A DNA stretch of 64,000 bases from Allomuricauda sp. F6463D (GCF_023015965.1 NZ_JALKAN010000001.1:1758160-1822159); one strand, 5' to 3'; shown: positions 53,027-63,143, counted from the first letter of the stretch. Program-made: numbers and translations. Notes: generated by a model from the letters alone, not told the origin.

Positions 53027-53941
53027 ATGCAAGAATATTATTTGGCAAAATGGCTTAGCGGAGAGCTTTCCGAAGAAGAGCTTAGGGAGTTTGAGAATTC
53101 CCAAGCGTATGCTTCTTACAAAAAGCTCAAGGATGCTTCAAGTAGCCTAATGGCTCCAGAGTTCAATCCGGACGTAGCCTTGCAGCGCTTAAAAGAAGAG
53201 CACATTAACGATGTGCCAAAGGTAATTACCCTAAATCCGTTCAGGAAATTCCTGAGAATCGCTGCTGTTATTGCCGTATTATTAGCCGGTTCTTATTTTT
53301 ATGTAAACACGTTGAACGAAAAGATCGGCACAGCATATGCCGAACATTCTGAAGTTATGCTGCCTGATAATTCTAAAATCTTTTTGAATGCAGATTCCCA
53401 AATATCCTTCGACAAAAAGAATTGGGACAACAAAAGAAATGTTGATTTAAAAGGAGAGGCTTTCTTTAAAGTGGCCAAAGGAAAAAAATTTACTGTCTCT
53501 ACCGATTTTGGAACTGTTGCCGTGTTGGGAACACAATTTAATGTAGAGAACAGAAAAGGCTTCTTTGAAGTAACTTGCTACGAAGGTTTGGTAAGCGTTA
53601 ACTATAACAACAAAGAATCCAAGTTACCAGCGGGAACTTCTTTCTTGGTGATCAATGGCGAGATTGTGGACAATGGTATGCCCAACGGCTCCATACCTTC
53701 TTGGATGAACAATGAAAGTAGTTTTGAGAGCATACCCCTAAAATATGTTTTTGCTGAACTCGAAAGACAATTCAACATAAAGGTATCTTCAAAAAATATC
53801 GATACAAACTTATTATTTACAGGTTCTTTCAACAACACCGACCTCAATATGGCGTTAAAAAGTATAAGTACCCCCTCCAAAACAAATTTTAATGTAGAAG
53901 GAGACAATGTGCTTTTTTATGCTGGGAACACACCTAAATAA
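53027..53941 (+). CDS. FecR-family anti-sigma factor
   Basis: A 304-residue protein. The cytoplasmic N-terminus of about 75 residues contains YYLAKWLSGELSEEELREFE, the anti-sigma segment. A membrane helix lies at about 76-93 (LRIAAVIAVLLAGSYFY). The periplasmic FecR domain has VMLPDNSKIFLNADSQISFD, KGEAFFKVAKGKKFTV and VLGTQFNVENRKG; a DUF4974 end has LKYVFAELERQFNIKV. It should control the sigma factor in front. Its 3' end overlaps the TonB receptor gene by 23 bases, so the two are translationally linked. Confidence 0.94.
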   Translation: MQEYYLAKWLSGELSEEELREFENSQAYASYKKLKDASSSLMAPEFNPDVALQRLKEEHINDVPKVITLNPFRKFLRIAAVIAVLLAGSYFYVNTLNEKIGTAYAEHSEVMLPDNSKIFLNADSQISFDKKNWDNKRNVDLKGEAFFKVAKGKKFTVSTDFGTVAVLGTQFNVENRKGFFEVTCYEGLVSVNYNNKESKLPAGTSFLVINGEIVDNGMPNGSIPSWMNNESSFESIPLKYVFAELERQFNIKVSSKNIDTNLLFTGSFNNTDLNMALKSISTPSKTNFNVEGDNVLFYAGNTPK

Positions 53942-56486
53942 ACGTCTAGGCCCTGTCCTTGTTTTTTTGTTTTTCGTACTCTGCAATAGCAATGCACAGG
54001 AAAAACAAGAATCTCCCATTGCTCTTATTTCCTATTTAAAATCACTGGAAACCCAATTTGATGTCAAGTTCTCTTATCTCAATGAAGATTTGCAGGGACT
54101 CACCATTACAATTCCAGAAAATAGCAACTCATTAGAAGTAATTCTGCATTATATTGAGAATACATTTCGTGTTGAAATAGAAAAACTCAACGATAGATAT
54201 TACACACTCACCAAAGATAACCGTGTAAATATTTGCGGTACTGTATTGGATAATTTTGCTGCAAACACGGTAATGGGCGCTACTGTAGAGGTTCTTGGCA
54301 CTGACATTGCCATCATAACCGACAATAATGGCTCCTTTGCGTTGGAGCACATTCCGCGTGACGCATCCCTTCAAGTTCGATATTTGGGCTATGTCACCAA
54401 ATACATAAAAGTTGAAACTTTCTTGCAATCCAGCGGATGTTCCCAAATTCTACTGGTTCCTTATTATGAACAATTGGATGAAGTATTTGTCTATGAATAT
54501 CTCACCTCCGGAATCATTAAGGAAACGGACGCCAGTATAACGCTCAACACTGCTGAATTTGGAATTTTACCGGGATTGATTGAGCCGGATATTTTACAAA
54601 CCCTACAAGCTCTTCCCGGTATTAAAAGTATTGATGAAACCGTATCCGACATTAATGTTCGAGGTGGAACCAACGACCAGAACCTTATGCTTTGGAATGG
54701 AATCAAAATGTATCAATCTGGTCATTTCTTTGGATTAATATCCGCATTTAACCCATACCAGACCGATAAGGTAACCATATATAAAAATGGTACTCCAGCT
54801 AACTTTGGGGATGGTGTGAGCAGTGTCATACAAATGGAGACAGGTAATTCCATTCCAGAAGTTTTTAAAGGTGGTGGTGGTTTTAATTTAATTAGTGGTG
54901 ATGTGTATGCAGAAGTTCCAATAACCAATAACCTAGGGATTCAATTTTCTGCTCGACGCTCTGCCACGGATTTTTTGAGCACCCCAACCTACAAACAATT
55001 TATCAATCGGGCTTTTCAGGATAGTGAAATTACACTTCAGAACAACAGCACTGTTGATGATGAATTTATCCGAGACGAAGATTTTTTCTTTTATGATTTT
55101 TCAGGAAAAATCCTGTATGACATCAACAATGATCATAAGGTTAGATTGAGTGCCATCCATATTAAGAACAATTTAAAATTTGAAGAGACCAACGTATCCG
55201 CAGATGAGACCAACATTAGCTTATTAAAGCAGGACAATATTTCTATTGGCGGACAACTACAGAGCAATTGGACGGATAGATTCTCCACACACCTCAACTT
55301 ATATTACTCGACTTATAATTTGGATGCACAAAACGTTTTTGACAACCAAGTACAACAGCTATTTCAAAACAATCAGGTGACCGAGAACGCGTTAAAAGTC
55401 CATACGAATTATATATGGAATGAAGCATTTAGTTGGAGTAATGGCTATCAATATATTGAGACAGGGATTACCAATGCCACAATTATCAACGAACCTAATT
55501 TTAATAGTGAGATCAAAGGTGTTATCCGAACCCACGCACCATATACTCAATTCAATTATAATGCACCAGGAAACAAATTCAATGTAAAAATCGGGACACG
55601 TTTCAACTTCGTCGAGAACTTGAACACATTCAACAAAGTCCTTATTGAACCCAGAATAAACCTAAATTTTAAACTTGCCAATTATGTAAGAGCTGAAATT
55701 TTGGGCGAATCCAAAAGCCAGACCACCAATCAGGTTATCGATTTAGAACAAAATTTTTTAGGTATAGAAAAACGCAGATGGACCCTTTCCAACAACAATT
55801 CGTTACCGGTGACAACGAGCAAACAAGTTTCAACTGGCATCAATTACGAAAAAAACAGTTTTTATGTAGGCATTGAAGGTTTTTACAAAAACGTGGATGG
55901 TATCAGTACTAGAACCCAAGGATTTCAAAACCCATATCAATTCTCGGGAGAAATCGGTAGTTATGATGTTAAGGGAGTAGAATTGCTCATCAACAAAAAA
56001 GGAGATAATTACAGTACTTGGCTCAGTTATGCCTACAATAAAAACGACTATACGTTTGATTCCATTGTACCACAGTCCTTTCCCAATAATTTGGATATTA
56101 GGCACACGGTTACTTTTGCAAGCACGTATACGTACAAAAACCTAAAATTAAGTGTTGGGCTGAATTACAGAACAGGCAAGCCGTTTACAAAACCAATAGA
56201 AGGCGATGCGGGATTAGATCAAGATTATTATCCCCCAAGAATCAATTTTCAACAACCGAACAACAGTCGATTGCCCGAATATTTTAGGGCCGATGCCTCC
56301 GCTATTTATAATTTTCAGTTAAGCAGAAGAATTCGGGCCAATACCGGTATTTCTATTCTGAACCTTACGGATAGGAAAAATACACTCAACAAATATTACC
56401 GTGTAAATGCAAACGATGAAATTGAGGCAGTAGAAAATTTTTCACTCGGCATTACTCCCAATGTAAGTTTTAGAGTGAATTTTTAA
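53919..56486 (+). CDS. TonB-dependent outer-membrane receptor with STN-like and carboxypeptidase-regulatory domains
   Basis: The start at 53919 (MLGTHLNKRLGPVLVFLFF) gives a signal peptide; 53907 is an alternative. The 855-residue protein has an STN-like domain at about 30-105 (ALISYLKSLETQFDVKFSYLNEDL), then a carboxypeptidase-regulatory-like domain (ICGTVLDNFAANTVMGATVEV), the plug (PGIKSIDETVSDINVRGGT, GTPANFGDGVSSVIQMETG) and a beta-barrel ending in FRVNF with a terminal Phe. No SusD gene is next to it, so it is of the stand-alone TonB receptor type and may take up a small ligand such as a siderophore, cofactor or peptide. The STN domain suggests it signals to the FecR upstream. It ends exactly at the argS stop codon. 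Confidence 0.94.
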   Translation: MLGTHLNKRLGPVLVFLFFVLCNSNAQEKQESPIALISYLKSLETQFDVKFSYLNEDLQGLTITIPENSNSLEVILHYIENTFRVEIEKLNDRYYTLTKDNRVNICGTVLDNFAANTVMGATVEVLGTDIAIITDNNGSFALEHIPRDASLQVRYLGYVTKYIKVETFLQSSGCSQILLVPYYEQLDEVFVYEYLTSGIIKETDASITLNTAEFGILPGLIEPDILQTLQALPGIKSIDETVSDINVRGGTNDQNLMLWNGIKMYQSGHFFGLISAFNPYQTDKVTIYKNGTPANFGDGVSSVIQMETGNSIPEVFKGGGGFNLISGDVYAEVPITNNLGIQFSARRSATDFLSTPTYKQFINRAFQDSEITLQNNSTVDDEFIRDEDFFFYDFSGKILYDINNDHKVRLSAIHIKNNLKFEETNVSADETNISLLKQDNISIGGQLQSNWTDRFSTHLNLYYSTYNLDAQNVFDNQVQQLFQNNQVTENALKVHTNYIWNEAFSWSNGYQYIETGITNATIINEPNFNSEIKGVIRTHAPYTQFNYNAPGNKFNVKIGTRFNFVENLNTFNKVLIEPRINLNFKLANYVRAEILGESKSQTTNQVIDLEQNFLGIEKRRWTLSNNNSLPVTTSKQVSTGINYEKNSFYVGIEGFYKNVDGISTRTQGFQNPYQFSGEIGSYDVKGVELLINKKGDNYSTWLSYAYNKNDYTFDSIVPQSFPNNLDIRHTVTFASTYTYKNLKLSVGLNYRTGKPFTKPIEGDAGLDQDYYPPRINFQQPNNSRLPEYFRADASAIYNFQLSRRIRANTGISILNLTDRKNTLNKYYRVNANDEIEAVENFSLGITPNVSFRVNF

Positions 56487-58265
56487 TTACATCCTTTCCG
56501 GCACATCAATTCCCAACAAACGGAACGAAGATTGAATCACCTCTCCCACTTTTTTTGACAACTGCACCCTAAAATTCATCTTTTGAGCATCTGTTTCGCC
56601 TAAAATGGATACTTGTTGGTAGAAGGAGTTAAATTCTTTCACCAAATCATAGGTATAATTGGCAATCAAGGCTGGGCTATAGTTTTCTGCCGCCAGCTGA
56701 ATGGTTTCAGGAAACAATTGGATTTGTTTCAGCAGCTCTTTTTCTTTTTCATGAAGTTCCATTGTCAAATCGAGCCCAGTCGATACATTTAAATCTGCTT
56801 TTCGCAATATAGATTGAATCCGTGCGTATGTGTACTGAATAAATGGCCCTGTATTTCCTTGGAAATCCACCGACTCTTCAGGATTGAAAAGGATGCGTTT
56901 TTTTGGATCTACCTTAAGAATGTAATATTTAAGAGCACCCAAACCTATGGTGCGGTATAATTGGTTTTTCTCTTCTTCGGAATAGCCGTCCAACTTGCCC
57001 AATTCTTGTGAAATGGCTGCAGCAGTACCTTCCATATTTTTGATAAGGTCATCCGCATCCACTACGGTACCTTCCCTACTCTTCATTTTACCACTGGGCA
57101 AATCTACCATACCATAACTTAAATGATACAATTGGTCCGCCCATGAGTATCCCAATTTTTTCAGAATAAGAAACAGCACTTTAAAATGATAATCCTGCTC
57201 GTTCCCTACCGTGTACACCATACCATTAATATCGGGATAATCGGTTACCCGTTGAATCGCTGTTCCAATATCTTGTGTCATATATACAGCGGTACCATCG
57301 GAACGTAGCACTATTTTTTCATCCAATCCCTCCTCGGTAAGGTCTATCCACACACTACCGTCCTCTTTTTTAAAGAAAACCCCGCGTTCCAGACCATCCT
57401 TCACCACATCACGGCCCAACAAATAGGTGTCGCTTTCATAATATAAGGTATCAAAATCAACACCAAGGTTCTTGTAGGTAATGTCAAAACCATCGTACAC
57501 CCAACCGTTCATTTTTTTCCACAGTGCCACAACCTCTTCATCACCAGCCTCCCATTTACGAAGCATTTCTTGGGCCTCCAATAAGATTGGCGCCTCTTTT
57601 TCTGCTTTTTCTTTTTGTGTGCCCGCTTCTATCAATTCAGCAATTTGTCCTTTGTACGCCTTATCAAAAGCCACATAATATTTCCCAACTAAGTGATCGC
57701 CTTTAAAGCCAGAAGATTCTGGAGTTTCACCCTCACCAAACTTCCGCCAAGCCAACATGCTTTTGCAAATATGAATGCCTCGGTCATTGATAATCTGTGT
57801 TTTGTACACTTTTTTGCCCGAAGCCTTCAAAATTTCTGATACGGAATATCCCAAAAGATTGTTTCGGATATGTCCCAAGTGCAAAGGTTTATTGGTATTG
57901 GGTGATGAGTATTCCACCATCACGGCATCGTCCGATTGGGATTTTACATAACCGAAATTCTTTGCCTCAAAAATATTATTGAAGAAATTAATGTAGTACC
58001 CATCTTCAATAACAATATTTAAAAAACCCTGAACCACATTGCATTTGGACACCTCATCTACATTTTCAACCAAATAATCACCAATTTTGGTTCCAATCTG
58101 CACCGGATTCTCTTTTACATGGCGCAACATTGGAAACACAACTACAGTAATGTCGCCCTCAAAATCCTTTCGGGTAGGTTGAAATTCCACCGTTGGCAAT
58201 TCAACTTGGTACAGTTGTTTTACCGCTTCGATAACTTTTTGGGTCAAATCGTTTTGCAAACTCAT
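56487..58265 (-). CDS. argS: Arginyl-tRNA synthetase
   Basis: A 592-residue class I aminoacyl-tRNA synthetase that charges tRNA-Arg. The N-terminal additional domain covers residues 1-110. The HIGH motif is HLGHIRNN at 129-136 (after SSPNTNKPL); the KMSKS counterpart reads KMKSREGTVV, the degenerate form common in ArgRS. The C-terminal anticodon-binding domain ends FRLLGIDVPERM. It is a housekeeping gene; a -7 box is found at 58286-58293. Its stop abuts that of the TonB receptor. Confidence 0.97.
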   Translation of the reverse strand: MSLQNDLTQKVIEAVKQLYQVELPTVEFQPTRKDFEGDITVVVFPMLRHVKENPVQIGTKIGDYLVENVDEVSKCNVVQGFLNIVIEDGYYINFFNNIFEAKNFGYVKSQSDDAVMVEYSSPNTNKPLHLGHIRNNLLGYSVSEILKASGKKVYKTQIINDRGIHICKSMLAWRKFGEGETPESSGFKGDHLVGKYYVAFDKAYKGQIAELIEAGTQKEKAEKEAPILLEAQEMLRKWEAGDEEVVALWKKMNGWVYDGFDITYKNLGVDFDTLYYESDTYLLGRDVVKDGLERGVFFKKEDGSVWIDLTEEGLDEKIVLRSDGTAVYMTQDIGTAIQRVTDYPDINGMVYTVGNEQDYHFKVLFLILKKLGYSWADQLYHLSYGMVDLPSGKMKSREGTVVDADDLIKNMEGTAAAISQELGKLDGYSEEEKNQLYRTIGLGALKYYILKVDPKKRILFNPEESVDFQGNTGPFIQYTYARIQSILRKADLNVSTGLDLTMELHEKEKELLKQIQLFPETIQLAAENYSPALIANYTYDLVKEFNSFYQQVSILGETDAQKMNFRVQLSKKVGEVIQSSFRLLGIDVPERM

Positions 58266-58285
58266 CTAAAAGGCTTTTCAGGGCG

Positions 58286-58293
58286 CAAAACTA
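58286..58293 (-). promoter_or_regulatory. -7 box (TAGTTTTG) of argS
   Basis: Exact TAnnTTTG match on the minus strand, 20 bases upstream of the argS ATG. No clear -33 TTG at the right distance. Confidence 0.6.
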
Positions 58294-58358
58294 CGCATTT
58301 TTTAGGCTTTTCCCACACCATGACCAAATGGTCCGCTGTAATTTGATTAAATTTATAA

Positions 58359-58784
58359 ATGCTATTGAACGTCTCCTACAACGATAAAAAAATCACAAAA
58401 AAAATTGACGAAGCCGTTGGTAAACCAATGTCCATAAAAGAGCGCTTTGCAATTGGAGGCATTGGCTCACCAAAATTGCACATTACAGAGGCTAGCTTGG
58501 ATATTTACAATCTTCTGGTATTGGACAACAGCACCAACACTTGTAATGTTGAAATCCGCCCCAATGGCGTTATTGTCAGGTTCCGGTCTCGCTTGGAAAC
58601 CTTTGGTCTTATCATCCCATACTATAAACTGAATATTTACAAAGGGAACATTGGCATTTATTCAATTTACATGGACCATTACTTTATTAAAATACGTTCG
58701 GATACCAAAGCCATTCAAAAATTCTTCAGGAAATTACTGGATTACCGTGCTGATAACCTCCCCACTAATCTTGAAGACTTATGA
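58359..58784 (+). CDS. Conserved hypothetical protein
   Basis: A 141-residue cytoplasmic protein with a mix of beta strands and a C-terminal helix. Regions such as KPMSIKERFAIGGIGSPKLHITEASLDIYNLLVLDNSTNTCNVEIRPNGVIVRFRS are shown here only in part: KERFAIGGIGSP and EIRPNGVIVRFRSRLETFG are the most distinctive. No signal peptide or catalytic motif is seen. The phrase recalls other flavobacterial proteins without assigned function. Its end overlaps the SDR gene by 4 bases (ATGA at 58781-58784), a strong sign of coupled expression and probably linked function. Confidence 0.7.
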   Translation: MLLNVSYNDKKITKKIDEAVGKPMSIKERFAIGGIGSPKLHITEASLDIYNLLVLDNSTNTCNVEIRPNGVIVRFRSRLETFGLIIPYYKLNIYKGNIGIYSIYMDHYFIKIRSDTKAIQKFFRKLLDYRADNLPTNLEDL

Positions 58785-60202
58785 AAATATTACTTACAGG
58801 GGCCAATGGTTATATTGGGATGCGATTGTTGCCCAAACTTTTGGATATGGGGCACCATGTAGTTTGCTCCGTTCGTGATGAAAAACGATTATCGGTCGAT
58901 GATAAGCTTCGTTCAAAAATTGAGGTGGTGGAAATTGATTTTTTGGAGAATCCAGAAAATCAAAAAGTTCCCACTGATATTGATGCCGCCTACTACTTGA
59001 TACATTCCATGACTTCTTCGATTACAGATTTTGATGAGAAGGAGGCGCAAGCAGCAAAAAACTTCAACAGCATTTTACAACATACCGAATGCAAACAGGT
59101 AATTTACCTCAGTGGTATTGTGAACGATAAAGAACTGTCAAAACATCTCAGTTCCAGAAAAAATGTGGAAGAAATCCTCTATAAAGGTCCTTTTGACCTT
59201 ACCGTGCTCCGTGCTGGAATAATTGTAGGGTCTGGTAGTTCTTCTTTTGAAATCATCCGTGACCTCTGCGAAAAACTCCCCATTATGATCACCCCAAAAT
59301 GGGTGCTTACCAAAACACAGCCCATAGCTATTCGAGACGTGATACAATTTCTTACCAAAGTTTTGGGCAACCATGACACCTACGATCAATCGTTCGACAT
59401 TGGTGGACCCGACATTCTCACTTATAAAGACATGCTACAGCGTTATGCAAAGGTCCGCGGGTTTAAAAACTGGATTTTTACCGTTCCCATAATGACTCCC
59501 AAACTATCCTCCTATTGGTTGTATTTTGTAACCTCGACTTCTTATAAATTGGCAATGAACTTAGTTGACAGCATGAAGATGGAAGTGGTTGCTGAGGACA
59601 ATCGCTTACAGACAATGTTGGGAATTGAAACACACACCTATGAAGAGGCTATTGATTTAGCATTCAAAAAAATAGAACAAAACTTAGTAATCAGTAGTTG
59701 GAAAGACAGTATTGCCAGCGGACAAATCAAAGAAGACCTTGAGAATTATATCCAGGTGCCAAAATATGGAGTGCTCCAGGACAAAAAATCCATTCGCATT
59801 GAAGATGAAGATGATGTTTTAGAGAACATTTGGCGCATTGGTGGAGAAACAGGCTGGTACTATGGCAATTGGTTGTGGAAAATCCGTGGATTATTGGATA
59901 AGTTGGTAGGTGGACCCGGATTGCGTCGCGGACGCACCCATCCTGATAAAATTTTTCCGGGTGATGCACTGGATTTTTGGAGAGTACTCTTGGCGGACAA
60001 AAAGGGAAAACGTCTGCTCCTCTATGCTGAGATGCGTACTCCCGGCGAAGCTTGGTTAGAGTTCAAAATTGAGGATGGGGTACTGTACCAAACCGCCACA
60101 TTTCGGCCAAAAGGGTTATTGGGTCGATTGTACTGGTATTCCGTGCTCCCCTTTCATCTTTTTATTTTTGGGAATATGATCAAAAACATTGCAAAAACGT
60201 AA
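58781..60202 (+). CDS. NAD(P)-binding SDR (nucleoside-diphosphate-sugar-epimerase-like) with C-terminal DUF2867
   Basis: A 473-residue protein. The N-terminal Rossmann fold starts MKILLTGANGYIGMRLLPKL, with Gly-rich TGANGYIG, and includes YYLIHSMTSS and TVLRAGIIVGSGSSS. The C-terminal 150 residues are a DUF2867 domain with WRIGGETGWYYGNWLWKIRG, LRRGRTHPDKIFPGDALDFWRV and ATFRPKGLLGRLYWYSVLPFH. The combined architecture is common in Bacteroidota and of unknown substrate; quinone or lipid modification has been suggested for relatives. Translation is coupled to the upstream hypothetical protein. Confidence 0.88.
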   Translation: MKILLTGANGYIGMRLLPKLLDMGHHVVCSVRDEKRLSVDDKLRSKIEVVEIDFLENPENQKVPTDIDAAYYLIHSMTSSITDFDEKEAQAAKNFNSILQHTECKQVIYLSGIVNDKELSKHLSSRKNVEEILYKGPFDLTVLRAGIIVGSGSSSFEIIRDLCEKLPIMITPKWVLTKTQPIAIRDVIQFLTKVLGNHDTYDQSFDIGGPDILTYKDMLQRYAKVRGFKNWIFTVPIMTPKLSSYWLYFVTSTSYKLAMNLVDSMKMEVVAEDNRLQTMLGIETHTYEEAIDLAFKKIEQNLVISSWKDSIASGQIKEDLENYIQVPKYGVLQDKKSIRIEDEDDVLENIWRIGGETGWYYGNWLWKIRGLLDKLVGGPGLRRGRTHPDKIFPGDALDFWRVLLADKKGKRLLLYAEMRTPGEAWLEFKIEDGVLYQTATFRPKGLLGRLYWYSVLPFHLFIFGNMIKNIAKT

Positions 60203-60390
60203 ACCATTGGTTGACTTTTATTACTCAATTGCATTCCAACACACAACGCTCCTGTTAAAATAATATTAAGCCCTACTGGCAATTATATTTTTCTTTGCAC
60301 ATTGTTACAAATTCCCCTAGCGTTCGTCTAAAACATAGACAACCTTTACCCTAAAAAAAGCGTCTTACTATTACAACCATAAATTCAACT

Positions 60391-61905
60391 ATGTTCTCTA
60401 AAAAGAGTTTGTTACTTACCTGTCTTGCCATTTTGATGGGATTTCCGCTTATTGCCCAGACCATTACGTCTCGTTTAGTGGATGCCAAGACCCAGAAAGG
60501 AATTCCCTACGCTACAATTCAGTATGGAGAGAGCCAAGGAGTGATAACCAACCAAGAAGGCCAATTCAGTTTTGTTTTGAATGAGGGAACAACGCTTATG
60601 GATTCTATTTATGTCACCTCAATGGGATACCAGAAAAAAGGCTTCACTCTGGAACAGATGCAGGACAGTATGGTAACCTTGCAGTCCAAAGCCATTGAAC
60701 TTAGTGGGGTTTATGTGTTCGACAAGGAACTGGAAGTGGATGACATTATCGAAAAAATGATAGAAAATATTCCAAAAAATATAAATAAGGGTCCTGTAAA
60801 GCAACGTTTCTTCTTTCGTAAAGCGGAATTGGCAAACATGCAAAAGGTAGATTTTGGTTTCGAAAAATCTTCAATCAAAGAACTGAACAAGGAACTCATG
60901 GACAGTATTTCCAAATCAATTCCTAAAAATGCATCCCACTACATCGAAAGTTTTGGTGACTTCTATAAAAACGATACAGATTACAAACTCGATATCATAA
61001 AAGCAGCCGATCTTTATGACAAAAGAGATGTAACCTCTTTTGAAGATTTGGCAGAGCACATGGAGAAAATTTTTAAACAGAACGTAAAACCTGGCTCATA
61101 CCTTAAGATCAAGTCTGGTATTTTTAGTGAAAAAATACAGGTGGATTCTATTTTGGACACTATGGACGACGAACGCATGGACCAAGTAAAAAAAATTAAA
61201 GCCCAAGTTAAAAAAGATAGTGTTTCTGGGTTGGTGGATAGTCAACATCGACAGTTTAAGGAAATACTCGGTCAGTTGTATTATAAAGACGATGCCAAAT
61301 TAGACTTTGTAGATAAAACCGGACGATATGAATTTAAACTGTCAGGCTATGCAGATATTGGTGATACGGGTGTTTATGTTGTGGATTTTTGGCCAAAAAG
61401 AAGCAGTGCAGATTTTAAAGGACGCCTTTATATAAATATCGAAGATTATGCTGTATTGCGATTGGATTTTGAGAACACTAAACGCCTCCGAAATTTTAGA
61501 CTATTGGGCATTACATACCGCAAAACAGTGCACAAAGGCACCATGCATTTTGCCAAATTGCCTAATGGCAAATACGATCTCCAGTTTATGGATTTTTCAG
61601 ATGGCAGATATTTTGGTGTCGACCGACCGCTAAAAGTGGTGGAAAAGAACAAACATGTAAAAGGCCGTCGTAAGCAAAACGAATTAAAGTTGAACATTGA
61701 TTTTCGTATGAACATGACCACCAAATATGAACTCGTGGTGTTCAACCAAAACGAAATTGCCGAAGAAGAGTTCAAAACCTATACAGAAGATAAAACTGTC
61801 CGTGCCACCTATATGCCCCGCTACAATCCAGAATTTTGGAAAGGATACACCATTATGGAACCCAACCAGGCTATTCGTGGGTTTACGGCTGAAGAGGTGG
61901 ACTAG
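60391..61905 (+). CDS. Exported protein with carboxypeptidase-regulatory-like domain
   Basis: A 504-residue protein with a signal peptide ending PLIAQ. A carboxypeptidase-regulatory-like beta-sandwich follows at about 24-100 (TITSRLVDAKTQKGIPYATIQYG, TNQEGQFSF). The rest contains a helical, Lys/Asp-rich central part and a C-terminal beta-rich region with YADIGDTGVYVVDFWPKRSSAD and RPLKVVEKNKHVKGRRKQN. It is one of the flavobacterial surface or periplasmic families without a defined role, perhaps related to outer-membrane assembly. It stands alone, with a near-consensus box TTTCTTTG about 90 bases upstream. Confidence 0.75.
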   Translation: MFSKKSLLLTCLAILMGFPLIAQTITSRLVDAKTQKGIPYATIQYGESQGVITNQEGQFSFVLNEGTTLMDSIYVTSMGYQKKGFTLEQMQDSMVTLQSKAIELSGVYVFDKELEVDDIIEKMIENIPKNINKGPVKQRFFFRKAELANMQKVDFGFEKSSIKELNKELMDSISKSIPKNASHYIESFGDFYKNDTDYKLDIIKAADLYDKRDVTSFEDLAEHMEKIFKQNVKPGSYLKIKSGIFSEKIQVDSILDTMDDERMDQVKKIKAQVKKDSVSGLVDSQHRQFKEILGQLYYKDDAKLDFVDKTGRYEFKLSGYADIGDTGVYVVDFWPKRSSADFKGRLYINIEDYAVLRLDFENTKRLRNFRLLGITYRKTVHKGTMHFAKLPNGKYDLQFMDFSDGRYFGVDRPLKVVEKNKHVKGRRKQNELKLNIDFRMNMTTKYELVVFNQNEIAEEEFKTYTEDKTVRATYMPRYNPEFWKGYTIMEPNQAIRGFTAEEVD

Positions 61906-62039
61906 TTATGAGTTAAAAGTTTTATATTTCCAAGTCGCAAATTTGAGATAAGGGGACTTCCAAGGTTTGGTGGCAACTTGTCATTTATGGCATTAAATCG
62001 TTTACCTAAAAATTGTTTCTTGCTTACTTAAAGGTAAGA

Positions 62040-62225
62040 ATGAACATAGAAGAATATTTACCACAATGGATTGAAGACTGGTACGGCTCTCCTGAAGAAC
62101 TTGCCAAGGTTTTAGATTTGGCAGTAGAAATGCTATTTTATTTGGAGGAAGATACGTTTGACCAAAAAGCAGTACAACAGGTAGTGATTGCGCTTAGAGG
62201 GATTGTGGTTGGGTTGAGGGAATAA
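62040..62225 (+). CDS. Small conserved-looking acidic helical protein (61 residues)
   Basis: The start at 62040 (MNIEEYLPQWIEDWYG) is preferred; a frame-extension to 62013 adds nine unrelated residues. The 61-residue product is acidic and predicted almost entirely helical, with W10, W14 and the ending VVIALRGIVVGLRE. It has no signal. A pair of amphipathic helices could mediate binding or dimerisation. I do not recognise the family. The gene is isolated, 135 bases after the upstream gene. Confidence 0.55.
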   Translation: MNIEEYLPQWIEDWYGSPEELAKVLDLAVEMLFYLEEDTFDQKAVQQVVIALRGIVVGLRE

Positions 62226-62465
62226 TATGATTTTACTTGGTATTTAAGCATCCGATTTTATGTGTCAAATCCATTAGATACCTGACGAAATCTCATCATC
62301 CCAGGTATTATGCTGAAACAAGTCCTGCATGGCGAATTAAATAATTTCAAAATGAGTCGCGATGTAACGATTGAAAAAATCTCGCAATTCTCATCTTTCT
62401 CACTTTCGTTCGAAATGCAGTAATGGCTATCTATATTGAATTAAGTAGAGTTTACGAATTAACAC
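62226..62465. other. Intergenic gap
   Basis: About 240 bases between convergent genes with no ORF, terminator or repeat that I can support. Confidence 0.5.
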
Positions 62466-63083
62466 CTATTTTCTCGGCTGCAGTAATTTGCCCAAAAAAT
62501 AAAGTCCTGCCATAATCAAAAACATCAATAGACACACAAAACTGACATTCAACATTGTTGGCCCAAACCCAAGTTCGTCCTTATTTAAAAACGCATAAGG
62601 ATAAAACCCTGAAAAATGCCCGCGCACGATTATAAAAACCAGATACACTATAGGAAATAACAACCACTTGGAGAGTTGTTTCCAAGCAATAGCCGTCTTG
62701 GCACAAAACATAAGCCAATACACGTACATAAACACAGGTATAATGGTATGCAACAGTTCGTCGACTACCATTTGCAAACCAGTTGGATTCCAAATTTCAC
62801 GTAGTACAAATTGATACACAAGACCAACCACTACACTAAATGTTGTTAATGCAATAGCAGTTGTTTTTTTATGAAAAAGTGCCAATCGTTTTTGGTCAGC
62901 TCCAAATACCCGGGTTGTAAAGAAAAACGCCACCAACGTATTGGTGAGTATGGTAAAGTAACTTACAAATCGAACCAAACTCTCTACAATACCAGCTTCG
63001 CGGTTTTGTAACATAAGGTAAAGTTGGGCCAGGACGGCAAACCATGCCATACAAAGTCCCAAGATTTCAAAATTTCTGCGCAT
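62466..63083 (-). CDS. Pr6Pr-family integral membrane protein
   Basis: A 205-residue membrane protein with six hydrophobic segments. LVRFVSYFTILTNTLVAFFFTTRV, VLREIWNPTGLQMVVDELLHTIIPVFMYVYW and VYLVFIIVRGHFSGFYPYAFLN carry the residues typical of the Pr6Pr/FAR-17a-like group: FTxLTN in helix two and LHxxxPxxxxxYW in helix four. The function of the family in bacteria is unknown; AIG1/FAR-17a relatives in animals hydrolyse fatty-acid esters. A possible TAAATTCG near-box lies at the 5' end. Confidence 0.88.
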   Translation of the reverse strand: MRRNFEILGLCMAWFAVLAQLYLMLQNREAGIVESLVRFVSYFTILTNTLVAFFFTTRVFGADQKRLALFHKKTTAIALTTFSVVVGLVYQFVLREIWNPTGLQMVVDELLHTIIPVFMYVYWLMFCAKTAIAWKQLSKWLLFPIVYLVFIIVRGHFSGFYPYAFLNKDELGFGPTMLNVSFVCLLMFLIMAGLYFLGKLLQPRK

Positions 63084-63143
63084 GGCCGAATTTAATTAAT
63101 TCACGGTTTATAATGGTCAATTATATGTCTAATCGATCATGTG

